DNA from: Burkholderiales bacterium
GTDB taxonomy: Bacteria; Pseudomonadota; Gammaproteobacteria; Burkholderiales; Burkholderiaceae_C
Assembly: GCA_011391855.1 (NCBI GenBank)
Contig: JAABPT010000079.1
Span: forward strand, 1-23,247
DNA: 23,247 nt
Direction of reading: 5' to 3'
Position numbers and translations under genes: made by a program. A model generated the notes under the pieces. The model made no database searches and was not told the DNA's origin. It saw only the letters and a program-made list of their open reading frames with translations. Below, one piece after another: positions 16,252 through 23,247 of this stretch; the stretch's first letter is position 1, and each line of letters starts with the position of its first letter.

Positions 16252-17562
16252 TCAGGAAGCGGTCATCAATTCGTCGAACGGTAGCACCTTGTCGGTGACC
16301 CTCGCCTGCGACAGCACGAATTCGGCCACGTTGTTCTCGATGACGACGGCCTCCACTTCCGACATGCGCTTGCGGTCGCTCAGGTACCAGCGCATCACCT
16401 CGGCGGGCTTTTCGTAGCTCTGGCTCATTTCCTCGATGTGCGCCTGCAACTGCTCGGGCTTGGCGCGCAGGTTGTTGGCGCGCACCAGCTCGGCCACCAC
16501 CAGGCCCAGGCGCACGCGGCGCTCGGCCTGCGGCCTGAAGATCTCGGCCGGGATAGTGGCCGTCTCGGCGTCCTTCACGCCGCGCTGCTTGAGGTCGGCG
16601 CGGGCGTTCTCGATCAGGCGGTCGGTTTCGCCGGCCACCAGCGCATTGGGCAGGTCCAGCTCGGCGGCCTTGGCCAGCGCTTCCATCACCGCCGCCTTGT
16701 TGCGCGCCAGCACGCGGAACTTCACTTCGCGCTCCAGGTTCTTCTTCACGTCGGCCCGCAGGCCTTCCACGGTGCCTTCCTTGATGCCCAGGCTCTTGGC
16801 CAGCGCGTCGTCCACCGCGGGCAGGTTCTGCGCCTCGATCTTCTTCACGGTGACCATGAAGTCGGCTTCCTTGCCGGCCACGTCGGCGCCGTGGTAGTCG
16901 GCCGGGAACTGCAGCGGGAAGGTCTTGCTTTCGCCCACCTTCATGCCGCGCACGGCCGAGTCGAACTGCTCGAGCATCTGGCCTTCGCCGATGATGAACT
17001 GGAAGTCTTCGGCCTTGCCGCCGGCGAAAGGCTCGCCGTCGATCTTGCCTTCGAAGTCGATGGTGATGCGGTCGCCCTCGACGGCGGCCTCGTCCTTGGC
17101 ACGCAGGCCGAAGGTGCGGCGCTGCTTGCGCAGGATCTCGATCGTGCGGTCGATGGCCGCGTCGGTCACCTCGGTGGAGACGCGCTCGATCTCGGCCTGG
17201 CTCAGGTCGCCGATCTTCACCTCGGGGTAGACCTCGAAGGTGGCATCGAAGGACAGCGCGCCTTCGGGCGACTGGTCTTTTTGGGTGATGCGCGGCGCGC
17301 CGGCCACGCGCAGCTGGGCCTCGGTGGCGGCTTCGTTGAAGGCCTGGCCGACGCGGTCGTTGACCACCTCGTACTGCACCGAGTAGCCATAGCGCTGCGC
17401 GACCACGCTCATCGGCACCTTGCCGGGGCGAAAGCCGTCGGCCTTGACGGTGCGCGAGAGCTTCTTCAGGCGGTTGTTGACCTCGCCATTGATGGTTTCA
17501 GCCGCCAGCGTCAGCGTGATGCGGCGTTCGAGCTTTTCCAGGGTTTCGACTTGGACGGCCAT
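16252..17562 (-). CDS. tig: Trigger factor, ribosome-associated chaperone and peptidyl-prolyl isomerase
   Basis: A 436-residue chaperone that binds at ribosomal protein L23 near the exit tunnel. The ribosome-docking motif GFRPGKVP is at residues 43-50. The FKBP-type isomerase domain spans about 160-245 (DRITIDFEGKIDGEPF, QFIIGEGQMLEQFDSAVRGM), and the helical C-terminal chaperone domain fills the rest. The ATG has AAGAGA 5-10 bases upstream. It is the first protein gene after tRNA-Leu(TAG), with only 53 bases between, and no separate promoter is visible there, so it may be co-transcribed with the tRNA. Confidence 0.97.
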   Translation of the reverse strand: MAVQVETLEKLERRITLTLAAETINGEVNNRLKKLSRTVKADGFRPGKVPMSVVAQRYGYSVQYEVVNDRVGQAFNEAATEAQLRVAGAPRITQKDQSPEGALSFDATFEVYPEVKIGDLSQAEIERVSTEVTDAAIDRTIEILRKQRRTFGLRAKDEAAVEGDRITIDFEGKIDGEPFAGGKAEDFQFIIGEGQMLEQFDSAVRGMKVGESKTFPLQFPADYHGADVAGKEADFMVTVKKIEAQNLPAVDDALAKSLGIKEGTVEGLRADVKKNLEREVKFRVLARNKAAVMEALAKAAELDLPNALVAGETDRLIENARADLKQRGVKDAETATIPAEIFRPQAERRVRLGLVVAELVRANNLRAKPEQLQAHIEEMSQSYEKPAEVMRWYLSDRKRMSEVEAVVIENNVAEFVLSQARVTDKVLPFDELMTAS

Positions 17563-17615
17563 GATGTCTCTTGGTGGGCTGTAAGTACCGGCTGGGGACC
17601 GGGAAGGACGGGATC

Positions 17616-17702
17616 TGGTGCGCGGGGCCGGACTCGAACCGGCACGCCCGTGAAGGCGTCAGGACCTAAACCTGGTGCGTCTACCAATTTCGCCACCCGC
17701 GC
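17616..17702 (-). tRNA. tRNA-Leu (anticodon TAG)
   Basis: An 87-base class II tRNA with encoded CCA: acceptor GCGCGGG/CCCGCGC, GAAATTGGTAGACGC in the D-arm region, anticodon loop TTTAGGT, long variable arm, and T-arm GCCGG-TTCGAGT-CCGGC. It lies directly upstream of tig on the same strand. Confidence 0.96.
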
Positions 17703-17732
17703 GGGCGGTCAGCCGCAAGCGGCAAACCGCGC

Positions 17733-17738
17733 ATTTTA
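17733..17738 (-). promoter_or_regulatory. Probable -10 box for tRNA-Leu(TAG) and perhaps tig
   Basis: TAAAAT (17738-17733) would start transcription near 17726, about 24 bases before the tRNA. No matching -35 is seen at 16-18 bp. A small inverted repeat (GCCGC-GCGGC, 17712-17723) lies in the leader. Confidence 0.4.
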
Positions 17739-17778
17739 GCGTCAGCTCACAAGGCGATCTCGATCTGAGCTTTCACTG

Positions 17779-17794
17779 CAGCGCAAGAGCGCTG
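17779..17794 (-). other. Hairpin after the RND permease gene
   Basis: CAGCGC and GCGCTG form a perfect 6-bp stem with a 4-base loop a few bases past the RND stop codon. It is not followed by a U-run on the minus strand, so it is a weak terminator at best. Confidence 0.35.
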
Positions 17795-17797
17795 GGT

Positions 17798-20700
17798 TCA
17801 GCCGCTGGCTGGCTCGCGCTTGACGCGGAACCACGCCGCATACATGGCCGGCAGCGCCAGCAGCGTCAGCGCCGTGGCCACGATCAGCCCGCCCATGATG
17901 GCCACCGCCATCGGCCCCCAGAAGACGCTGCGCGACAGCGGAATCATGGCCAGCACCGCCGCCGCCGCTGTCAGCACGATGGGCCGGAAGCGCCGCACGG
18001 CCGCCTCGACGATGGCGTCCCAGGCCGGCACGCCGCGCTGGCGGTCCTGCTCGATCTGGTCGATGAGAATCACCGAATTGCGCATGATCATGCCCATCAG
18101 CGCGATCACGCCCAGCAGCGCCACGAAGCCGAACGGCCGGTTGAGCAGCAGCAGCGCCGCGGCCACGCCGGCCATGCCCAGCGGCCCGGTCAGGAGCACC
18201 AGCACCGAGCGGCTGAAGCTCTGCAGCTGCAGCATCAGCAACGTGAAGATGATGAACAGCATCAGCGGCACGCCGGCGGCAATGGCGCCCTGGCCCTTGC
18301 TGCTTTCCTCCACCGCGCCGGCCGCCTCGATGCGGTAGCCGGCCGGCATCTGTGCCGCCAGGGCCTGCAGCGCCGGCCACACCTGCGACGTCACCGTGGG
18401 GCCCTGCACGCCCTCGACCACGTCGCCCTGCACGGTAACCGCGTAGTTGCGGCCCTCGCGCCAGAGCACGCCGGGTTCCCAGTTGAAATTCACCTTGGCC
18501 ACCTGCAGCAGCGGCACCGGACGGCCGCTGGCGGTGGGCAGGTAGCCGTTGGCCAGGTCGGTGATGCGGCTGCGCTCCTCCAGCGGTTGGCGCAGCACGA
18601 TGTCGACCAGCTTGTCGCCTTCGCGGTACTGGCCGATGACGCTGCCGCTGAGGTTGGTGCGCGAGGCCTGCGCGATGGCCTGGCTGGTGACGCCCAGAGC
18701 GCGCGCCTTGTCCTGGTCGACGTCCAGGCGCAAGACCTTGATCGACTCGTTCCAGTTGTCGTTGACACCGCGCATGCTGGGGTTGCCGCGCAGCACCTCC
18801 TTGGCGCGGTCGGCCCAGGCGCGCACCTGCGTGGCGTCCTCGCCGACCACGCGGAACTGCACCGGGTAAGGCACCGGCGGCCCGTTGGGCAGCAGCTTGA
18901 CGCGGCCGCGCACCTCGGGAAATTCGCTGGCCAGGAGCTGCGGCAGGCGCACGCGCAGTTCCTCGCGCTCCTTCAGCCCCTTGGGCAGCACGATGGCCTG
19001 GCTGACGTTGCTCTGCGGGAAGATCTGGTCCAGCGGCAGATAAAAACGCGGCACACCGGCACCCACCCAGGTGCTGACGGTTTGCACCCCGGCCTCGCGC
19101 ATCAGCCGCGCCTCGAAGCGGCGCGCGATCTCGTCGCTTTGCTGGATGGTGGATCCTTCCGGCAGCCACAGGTCGACCAGAATCTCGGGCCGGCTCGAGT
19201 CCGGGAAAAACTGCTGCTGCACGCGGCCCATGCCCACGACGCCCAGCGCGAAGCTCAGCACGGTCAGGCCGATGGTGATCCAGCGGTGCTGCACGCACCA
19301 GTCCACGGTGCGGCGAAAGCGGGTGTAGAAGGCACCGCCGAAGAGTTCGTCCTCGTGCGCCTCGCCGTCGACCTGCTTGCGCGTGTGCAGCAGCCACCAG
19401 CCGAGGTAGGGCACGAAATAGACCGAAACGAACCAGGAGATGACCAGCGCCGCCGAGGTGACGGCGAAGATGGCGAAGGTGTACTCGCCAGTCACGCTCT
19501 TGGCCAGGCCAATGGGCAGGAACCCCGCGGCCGTGATCAGCGTGCCGGTGAGCATGGGCATGGCCACCAGCTCGTAGGTGAAGGTGGCGGCGCGCGCGCG
19601 GTCGTAACCTTCCTCCAGCTTGCGCACCATCATCTCCACCGCGATGATGGCGTCGTCCACCAGCAGGCCCAGCGCGATGATCAGGCTGCCCAGGCTGATC
19701 TTGTGCAGCCCCACACCCCAGTAGAACATGGTCACGAAGGTGATCGCCAGCACCAGCGGGATGGTGATGCCCACCACCAGGCCGGGCCAGATGTCCACGC
19801 GCAGCGGCTTCGTGTGCAGGCCCAGGCTGATGAAGCTCACCGCCAGCACGATGAGCACCGCCTCCACCAGCACCTTGACGAACTCGCCCACCGAGCGGCT
19901 CACCGCGCGTGGCTGGTCCTGGATCTGTTCGATGGCGATGCCCATCGGCAGCTCGGCCTGGATGCGTGCCACGGTGGCCTGCAGTGCCTTGCCCAGGCGG
20001 ATGATGTCGCCGCCCTGCGCCATCGACACGCCCAGCGCGATGACGGGCTTGCCCTGGTGGCGCACCATCACGGAAGGCGGATCAACATAGTCGCGCTTCA
20101 CTTCGGCCAGGTCGCCCAGGCGCAGCGTGCTGGCCGCACCCGTGGCCGGGTTGACGGCGCGGATGGGGAAACGCCGCAGTTCGTCGACCGAATCGAAGGG
20201 CCCGGCCACACGCACCTGCAGGTTCTCGCTGCCGGCGTTCAGCACGCCGGCGCCTTCCACGGCGTTCTGCGCCCCGAGCTGCGCGATGACCTGGTTCATA
20301 TCCAGCCCGAGCTGGGCCAGGCGCTTCTGCGAGATCTCGATGAAGATCTTCTCGGCCTGGGCACCGAAGGTCTCGACCTTGGCCACGTCGGGCACCTTCA
20401 GCAACTGCTGGCGCACGCCGTCGGCGAAGACACGCAGCTCTTCGGGCGAAAAGCCGTCGGCCGAGAGCGCGAAGATCGAGCCGTAGACGTCGCCGAAATC
20501 GTCGTTGATGACCGGCCCCACCACGCCCGCCGGCAAGGTGTGGCGCATGTCGCCCACGCGCTTGCGCGCCTGGTACCAACTGTTGGGCACTGCGGCGGCC
20601 GGCGACGAATCGGCCAGCTGCAGGATCGTCACCGACTCGCCGGGCTTGGTGTAGGAGCGGATCTTGTCGGCGTAGGGAACCTCCTGCAGCGTCTTCTCGA

Positions 20701-20965
20701 TCTTGTCGGTGACCTGCTCGGCCACCTGCTGCGCGCTGGCGCCCGGCCAGTACGCCTGCACGACCATGGCACGGAAGGTGAACGGCGGGTCCTCGTCCTG
20801 GCCGAGCTGGAAATAGGCCGCCACGCCCAGCGCCAGCAGCACGATCATCAGGTAGCGCGTCAGCGCGGGGTGTTCCAGCGCCCAGCGCGAGATGTTGAAA
20901 CGCGAGCGGCCGGCCTGGCTTGCATCCAGGTGTGGCGGCTCCGGGCGAGGACCGAAAGCTTGCAT
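17798..20965 (-). CDS. Efflux RND transporter permease subunit
   Basis: A 1055-residue proton-driven inner-membrane pump of the AcrB/TriC superfamily, which works with an adaptor and an outer-membrane channel to expel drugs, solvents or metabolites. Features: first membrane segment at ~36-54, then DEDPPFTFRAMVVQAYWPGA, the start of the first porter region. IEQIQDQPRAVSRSVGEF precedes the second membrane bundle. GLLVDDAII in the fourth membrane segment holds Asp437 and Asp438, the proton relay pair. A second repeat of porter and membrane domains follows, ending WFRVKREPASG. The start has CCGGAG upstream. It lies 16 bases after the adaptor gene. The sequence type is closest in feel to TriC-like pumps; substrate unknown. 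Confidence 0.95.
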   Translation of the reverse strand: MQAFGPRPEPPHLDASQAGRSRFNISRWALEHPALTRYLMIVLLALGVAAYFQLGQDEDPPFTFRAMVVQAYWPGASAQQVAEQVTDKIEKTLQEVPYADKIRSYTKPGESVTILQLADSSPAAAVPNSWYQARKRVGDMRHTLPAGVVGPVINDDFGDVYGSIFALSADGFSPEELRVFADGVRQQLLKVPDVAKVETFGAQAEKIFIEISQKRLAQLGLDMNQVIAQLGAQNAVEGAGVLNAGSENLQVRVAGPFDSVDELRRFPIRAVNPATGAASTLRLGDLAEVKRDYVDPPSVMVRHQGKPVIALGVSMAQGGDIIRLGKALQATVARIQAELPMGIAIEQIQDQPRAVSRSVGEFVKVLVEAVLIVLAVSFISLGLHTKPLRVDIWPGLVVGITIPLVLAITFVTMFYWGVGLHKISLGSLIIALGLLVDDAIIAVEMMVRKLEEGYDRARAATFTYELVAMPMLTGTLITAAGFLPIGLAKSVTGEYTFAIFAVTSAALVISWFVSVYFVPYLGWWLLHTRKQVDGEAHEDELFGGAFYTRFRRTVDWCVQHRWITIGLTVLSFALGVVGMGRVQQQFFPDSSRPEILVDLWLPEGSTIQQSDEIARRFEARLMREAGVQTVSTWVGAGVPRFYLPLDQIFPQSNVSQAIVLPKGLKEREELRVRLPQLLASEFPEVRGRVKLLPNGPPVPYPVQFRVVGEDATQVRAWADRAKEVLRGNPSMRGVNDNWNESIKVLRLDVDQDKARALGVTSQAIAQASRTNLSGSVIGQYREGDKLVDIVLRQPLEERSRITDLANGYLPTASGRPVPLLQVAKVNFNWEPGVLWREGRNYAVTVQGDVVEGVQGPTVTSQVWPALQALAAQMPAGYRIEAAGAVEESSKGQGAIAAGVPLMLFIIFTLLMLQLQSFSRSVLVLLTGPLGMAGVAAALLLLNRPFGFVALLGVIALMGMIMRNSVILIDQIEQDRQRGVPAWDAIVEAAVRRFRPIVLTAAAAVLAMIPLSRSVFWGPMAVAIMGGLIVATALTLLALPAMYAAWFRVKREPASG

Positions 20966-20981
20966 GTCCGGGCTCCGGGGA

Positions 20982-22094
20982 TCAGCGCGGGCCGGCCGCT
21001 GCGCTCGCCGCGGTCGATGGCTGCGCGAACAGCTTGACCTTCTGCCCCGGCGTCAACGTGTGCACGCCAGCCGTCACCACCGTCTGCCCCGGACTCAGCC
21101 CCGAGGCCACGACCACTGCGTTGCCTTCGGCGCCAGCCACCACGATCGGCTGCACGCGCACCGTCATCGTTTGCGGGTCGAGCAGCCACACCGCCGTCTG
21201 CCCCTGCTGCTGCGTCACCGCCGTGAGCGGCAACTTGGTCACCCCCTCCACGCGCGGCAGTTCCACCAGCACCGTGACCGTCTGCCCCAATTGCAGCGCG
21301 GCGGGGCCGAGGTCGGCCTTGACCTGGAAGGTGCGCGTGGCGGGATCGGCCGCCGCGGCGATCTCGCGCACCGTGGCCGGCAGGGTTTCGCTGCGGCCCC
21401 AGGGCCGCACGCGCAGCGCGCCGTTCTGGCCCAGCAAGGCGCGAATGGCGTTCAACCCGTCCTCGGGGACGACGAAGACCGCGTCGCGCGCGCCGTCGTG
21501 TGCCAGCCGCAGCACCGGTGTGCCGGCGGCCAGCACCATGCCGGGCTCGGCCTCCACGGCCGTGATCACACCGGCTGCGGGTGCAACCAAAGTCGCATAG
21601 GCGGCCTGGTTGACCTGCACGCCGGCCTGCGCACGCGCCTGCTCCAGTTGTGCCCGCTGTGCCTGCAGCGCAGCCTCCCGGCGTTCCAGCTCCAGGCCGC
21701 TGATGAAGCCTTGATCGCGCAACTCGCGGTAGCGCTTCAACTCCGCGGCAGCCAGGGCATGGGCTGACTCCGCGGCGCGCACTGCGGCCTGCGCGGCTTG
21801 CTGCCCCAGTTGCAGGTCGGCCGCGTCCAGTTGCGCCAGTGCCTGCCCCGTGCGCACCCGCTGGCCGACCTCGGCAGCGCGGCTGATCATCTTGCCGCCG
21901 ACCCGAAAACCCAAGCGCGACTCGGTACGCGCGCGCACCTCGGCGGCAAATTCGTGTCGGCCGCCAGCGCTGTCGGCTGCCAGCGTGACGGTGCGCACGC
22001 TGCGCACCGGCTCGGCGGCGGGTTCAGGTCGCGTGCAGGCCGCAAGCGCCAAGGCCAGACCGAAGACAAGAAGCACGCGGGCGAGATCTGGCAT
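20982..22094 (-). CDS. RND efflux periplasmic adaptor (membrane fusion protein), lipoprotein
   Basis: A 370-residue membrane fusion protein linking the RND pump to an outer-membrane channel. The signal peptide MPDLARVLLVFGLALALAAC ends in the lipobox LAAC, so Cys20 is lipidated. Next come a lipoyl half-motif (VGQRVRTGQALAQLDAADL), a helical hairpin rich in Ala, Gln and Glu (~85-150), the second lipoyl half (YATLVAPAAGVITAVEAEPG), and beta-barrel and membrane-proximal domains. The start at 22094 is chosen because the lipoprotein signal begins there; the longer reading frame would cover the operator. First gene of the two-gene efflux operon; no outer-membrane factor gene is nearby. Confidence 0.93.
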   Translation of the reverse strand: MPDLARVLLVFGLALALAACTRPEPAAEPVRSVRTVTLAADSAGGRHEFAAEVRARTESRLGFRVGGKMISRAAEVGQRVRTGQALAQLDAADLQLGQQAAQAAVRAAESAHALAAAELKRYRELRDQGFISGLELERREAALQAQRAQLEQARAQAGVQVNQAAYATLVAPAAGVITAVEAEPGMVLAAGTPVLRLAHDGARDAVFVVPEDGLNAIRALLGQNGALRVRPWGRSETLPATVREIAAAADPATRTFQVKADLGPAALQLGQTVTVLVELPRVEGVTKLPLTAVTQQQGQTAVWLLDPQTMTVRVQPIVVAGAEGNAVVVASGLSPGQTVVTAGVHTLTPGQKVKLFAQPSTAASAAAGPR

Positions 22095-22138
22095 GGGGAC
22101 GACCTGGGTGAACGGCGACGGCGTGGCGATATTTAATG

Positions 22139-22152
22139 ACTGACCGGTCAGT
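22139..22152. promoter_or_regulatory. TetR-type operator between the efflux operon and hpnC
   Basis: ACTGACCGGTCAGT is a perfect 14-bp palindrome with an AT-rich setting on both sides, 45 bases upstream of the adaptor start. The TGACCGGTCA core is typical of TetR/AcrR-family operators at RND efflux genes. Its position over the likely promoter of the leftward operon suggests repression relieved by an inducer. It might also affect hpnC, 79 bases to the right. No tetR gene lies in this window beside it. Confidence 0.8.
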
Positions 22153-22230
22153 AATATAGAAGTGGCTTTCGGGACTGTCAACCGGCCCCGCAACGGCCCG
22201 CAACGCCCCGCATCGCCGACCCCGAGGCCG

Positions 22231-23085
22231 ATGTGGTCAGAATCCCCACCCGTGAGCGTCGACCACTACGAAAATTTTCCCGTTGCTTCGGTGCTGTGCC
22301 CGCCGGCCTTGCGACCCGCCATCCGGGCCATTTACCACTTTGCCCGCACGGCCGACGACATGGCCGACGAGGGCGACGCGAGCGAGGAACAACGCCTGGC
22401 CGATCTGGCGCATTTCCGCCAGGAGCTCATTGCCGCCAGCGGCGGCCGTGCGGCTGGCCAGCGCTGGTGCGGCGTGTTCGAGCCGCTGGCGCGTTGTCTG
22501 CGCCAATTCGCCTTGCCACCCGCCTTGCTGCACGACCTGCTGGACGCATTCGAGCATGACGTGCGCAACCCGGCCTATGCCGATCGGGCGGCGCTGCTGG
22601 ACTACTGCCGCCGCTCGGCCAACCCGGTGGGCCGGCTGCTGCTGCACCTGTACGGCATCCAGGAGCCGGCCGCCTTGCGCCAGTCCGACGCCGTGTGCAC
22701 GGCACTGCAACTCATCAATTTCTGGCAGGACCTCAGCGTGGACGGCCCGCGTGGCCGCCACTATGTGCCGGCGGCCGACTTGCGCGCCCACGGCACCCAC
22801 ACCGGCGACCTGCGCCAGTGCAACGACAGCCCGCAGACACGCCGGCTCGTGCAGTCGCTGTGCACCTGGTCACGCGGGCTGATGCTCGAGGGCGCGCCGC
22901 TGGCGCTGCGGGTGCCTGGCCGCGCCGGCTGGGAATTGCGGCTGGTGGTCCAGGGTGGACTGCGCATTCTTGAGAAAATCGCCCGCATGGACCATGCCGC
23001 CCTCCTGCAGCGCCCGCGCCTGACCGCGTGGGACGTACCGGTGCTGCTGTGGCGCGCCTGGCGCATGGGTCGGGCGCACGCATGA
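22231..23085 (+). CDS. hpnC: Squalene synthase HpnC (hopanoid pathway)
   Basis: A 284-residue trans-isoprenyl synthase homologue. In the three-enzyme bacterial route HpnD makes presqualene diphosphate from two farnesyl diphosphates, HpnC turns it into hydroxysqualene, and HpnE reduces that to squalene. Seen: DHYENFPVASVLCPPALRPA, typical of HpnC; first aspartate-rich motif DDMAD at 42-46; second motif NFWQDLSVD at 163-171; and YCRRSANPVGRLLLHLYG. The start at 22231 (ATG) has GAGG only 4 bases upstream; a GTG at 22252 is an alternative. It is divergent from the efflux operon and followed by hpnD. Confidence 0.94.
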   Translation: MWSESPPVSVDHYENFPVASVLCPPALRPAIRAIYHFARTADDMADEGDASEEQRLADLAHFRQELIAASGGRAAGQRWCGVFEPLARCLRQFALPPALLHDLLDAFEHDVRNPAYADRAALLDYCRRSANPVGRLLLHLYGIQEPAALRQSDAVCTALQLINFWQDLSVDGPRGRHYVPAADLRAHGTHTGDLRQCNDSPQTRRLVQSLCTWSRGLMLEGAPLALRVPGRAGWELRLVVQGGLRILEKIARMDHAALLQRPRLTAWDVPVLLWRAWRMGRAHA

Positions 23086-23165
23086 CCCCGCGACAGCCCC
23101 TGCGGAACCCAGCCGCCCCTGCGCGGCGGGACCGGCGCTGCCTGGCGCGCCGGAGGCCGCTGTGA
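23082..23165 (+). CDS. 27-codon bridging ORF between hpnC and hpnD
   Basis: An Arg/Pro-rich frame, MTPRQPLRNPAAPARRDRR and eight more residues. Its ATG overlaps the hpnC stop (ATGA, 23082-23085) and its TGA overlaps the hpnD GTG start (GTGA, 23162-23165). The peptide does not look like a functional protein. The double overlap would let ribosomes travel from hpnC into hpnD, so it may be a translational bridge, or chance in GC-rich DNA. Confidence 0.3.
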   Translation: MTPRQPLRNPAAPARRDRRCLARRRPL

Positions 23166-23247
23166 CACCCCAGGCCTACGTGCAGGACAAGGCCGCCAGC
23201 AGCGGTTCGTCGTTCTATTACGCCTTCCTCTTCCTGCCGCCGCCGCG
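23162..23247 (+). CDS. hpnD: Presqualene diphosphate synthase HpnD, N-terminal part (runs off right edge)
   Basis: The first 28 residues are visible, read from a GTG start: (V/M)TPQAYVQDKAASSGSSFY and then YAFLFLPPPR, the typical N-terminus of HpnD, which condenses two farnesyl diphosphates. GGAGG at 23152-23156 lies 5 bases before the GTG, which fixes the start. The gene continues past the edge; hpnE would be expected next. Confidence 0.9.
   Translation, partial: MTPQAYVQDKAASSGSSFYYAFLFLPPP

Noticed and set aside
17675..21037. A very long open frame (1120 codons) on the plus strand opposite the RND permease
   Set aside because: It is His/Gln/Arg-rich without domains, and crosses the tRNA-Leu and the permease in antisense. 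Long antisense frames are common in high-GC genes. The minus-strand permease has full family motifs.

Overview
The window looks like chromosomal DNA from a high-GC betaproteobacterium of the order Burkholderiales, probably near Comamonadaceae or Sphaerotilaceae. The grounds are strong GC bias at third codon positions, the tRNA-Leu / tig / clpP / clpX / lon order, a UMF1-type transporter, an ETF / acyl-CoA dehydrogenase operon and hopanoid squalene genes (hpnC, hpnD). The genus is an inference. Almost everything except the solute-binding protein, one tRNA and the hpn genes is on the minus strand.

Region by region. 1-773 is the 5' part of sucA (2-oxoglutarate dehydrogenase E1), running off the left edge. 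It is divergent from a peptide-type ABC solute-binding protein (1100-2671) that ends in a clear terminator. 2809-7607 is a fatty-acid or acyl-CoA oxidation operon in the order etfB, etfA, acyl-CoA dehydrogenase, nitronate-monooxygenase-like flavoprotein, small lipoprotein. A palindromic operator-like site lies upstream of etfB, immediately after a UMF1-family MFS transporter (7718-9016).

9068-11563 is the least ordinary part. It holds tRNA-Gly(GCC) and tRNA-Cys(GCA) on the minus strand, a three-gene accessory cassette (secreted 4-Cys protein, frameshifted DUF4236 protein, tiny hydrophobic protein), an intact tRNA-Leu(TAA) on the opposite strand, and an orphan 3' half of a class II (Leu-like) tRNA. 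In E. coli the same three tRNAs form one operon (glyW-cysT-leuZ), so this looks like a tRNA operon broken by insertion or inversion.

11686-17702 is the protein quality-control block: tRNA-Leu(TAG), trigger factor, clpP, clpX, lon. lon has its own heat-shock (sigma-32-like) promoter. 17798-22094 is an RND efflux permease with its lipoprotein adaptor, under a perfect TetR-type operator but with no regulator or outer-membrane factor gene beside it. Divergent from it, 22231 to the right edge starts the hopanoid squalene pathway (hpnC, then hpnD cut by the edge), joined by a 27-codon bridging ORF.

I did not find a clear new defence or mobile system. The best candidates for something undescribed are the cassette between the tRNAs and the tRNA remnant next to it.
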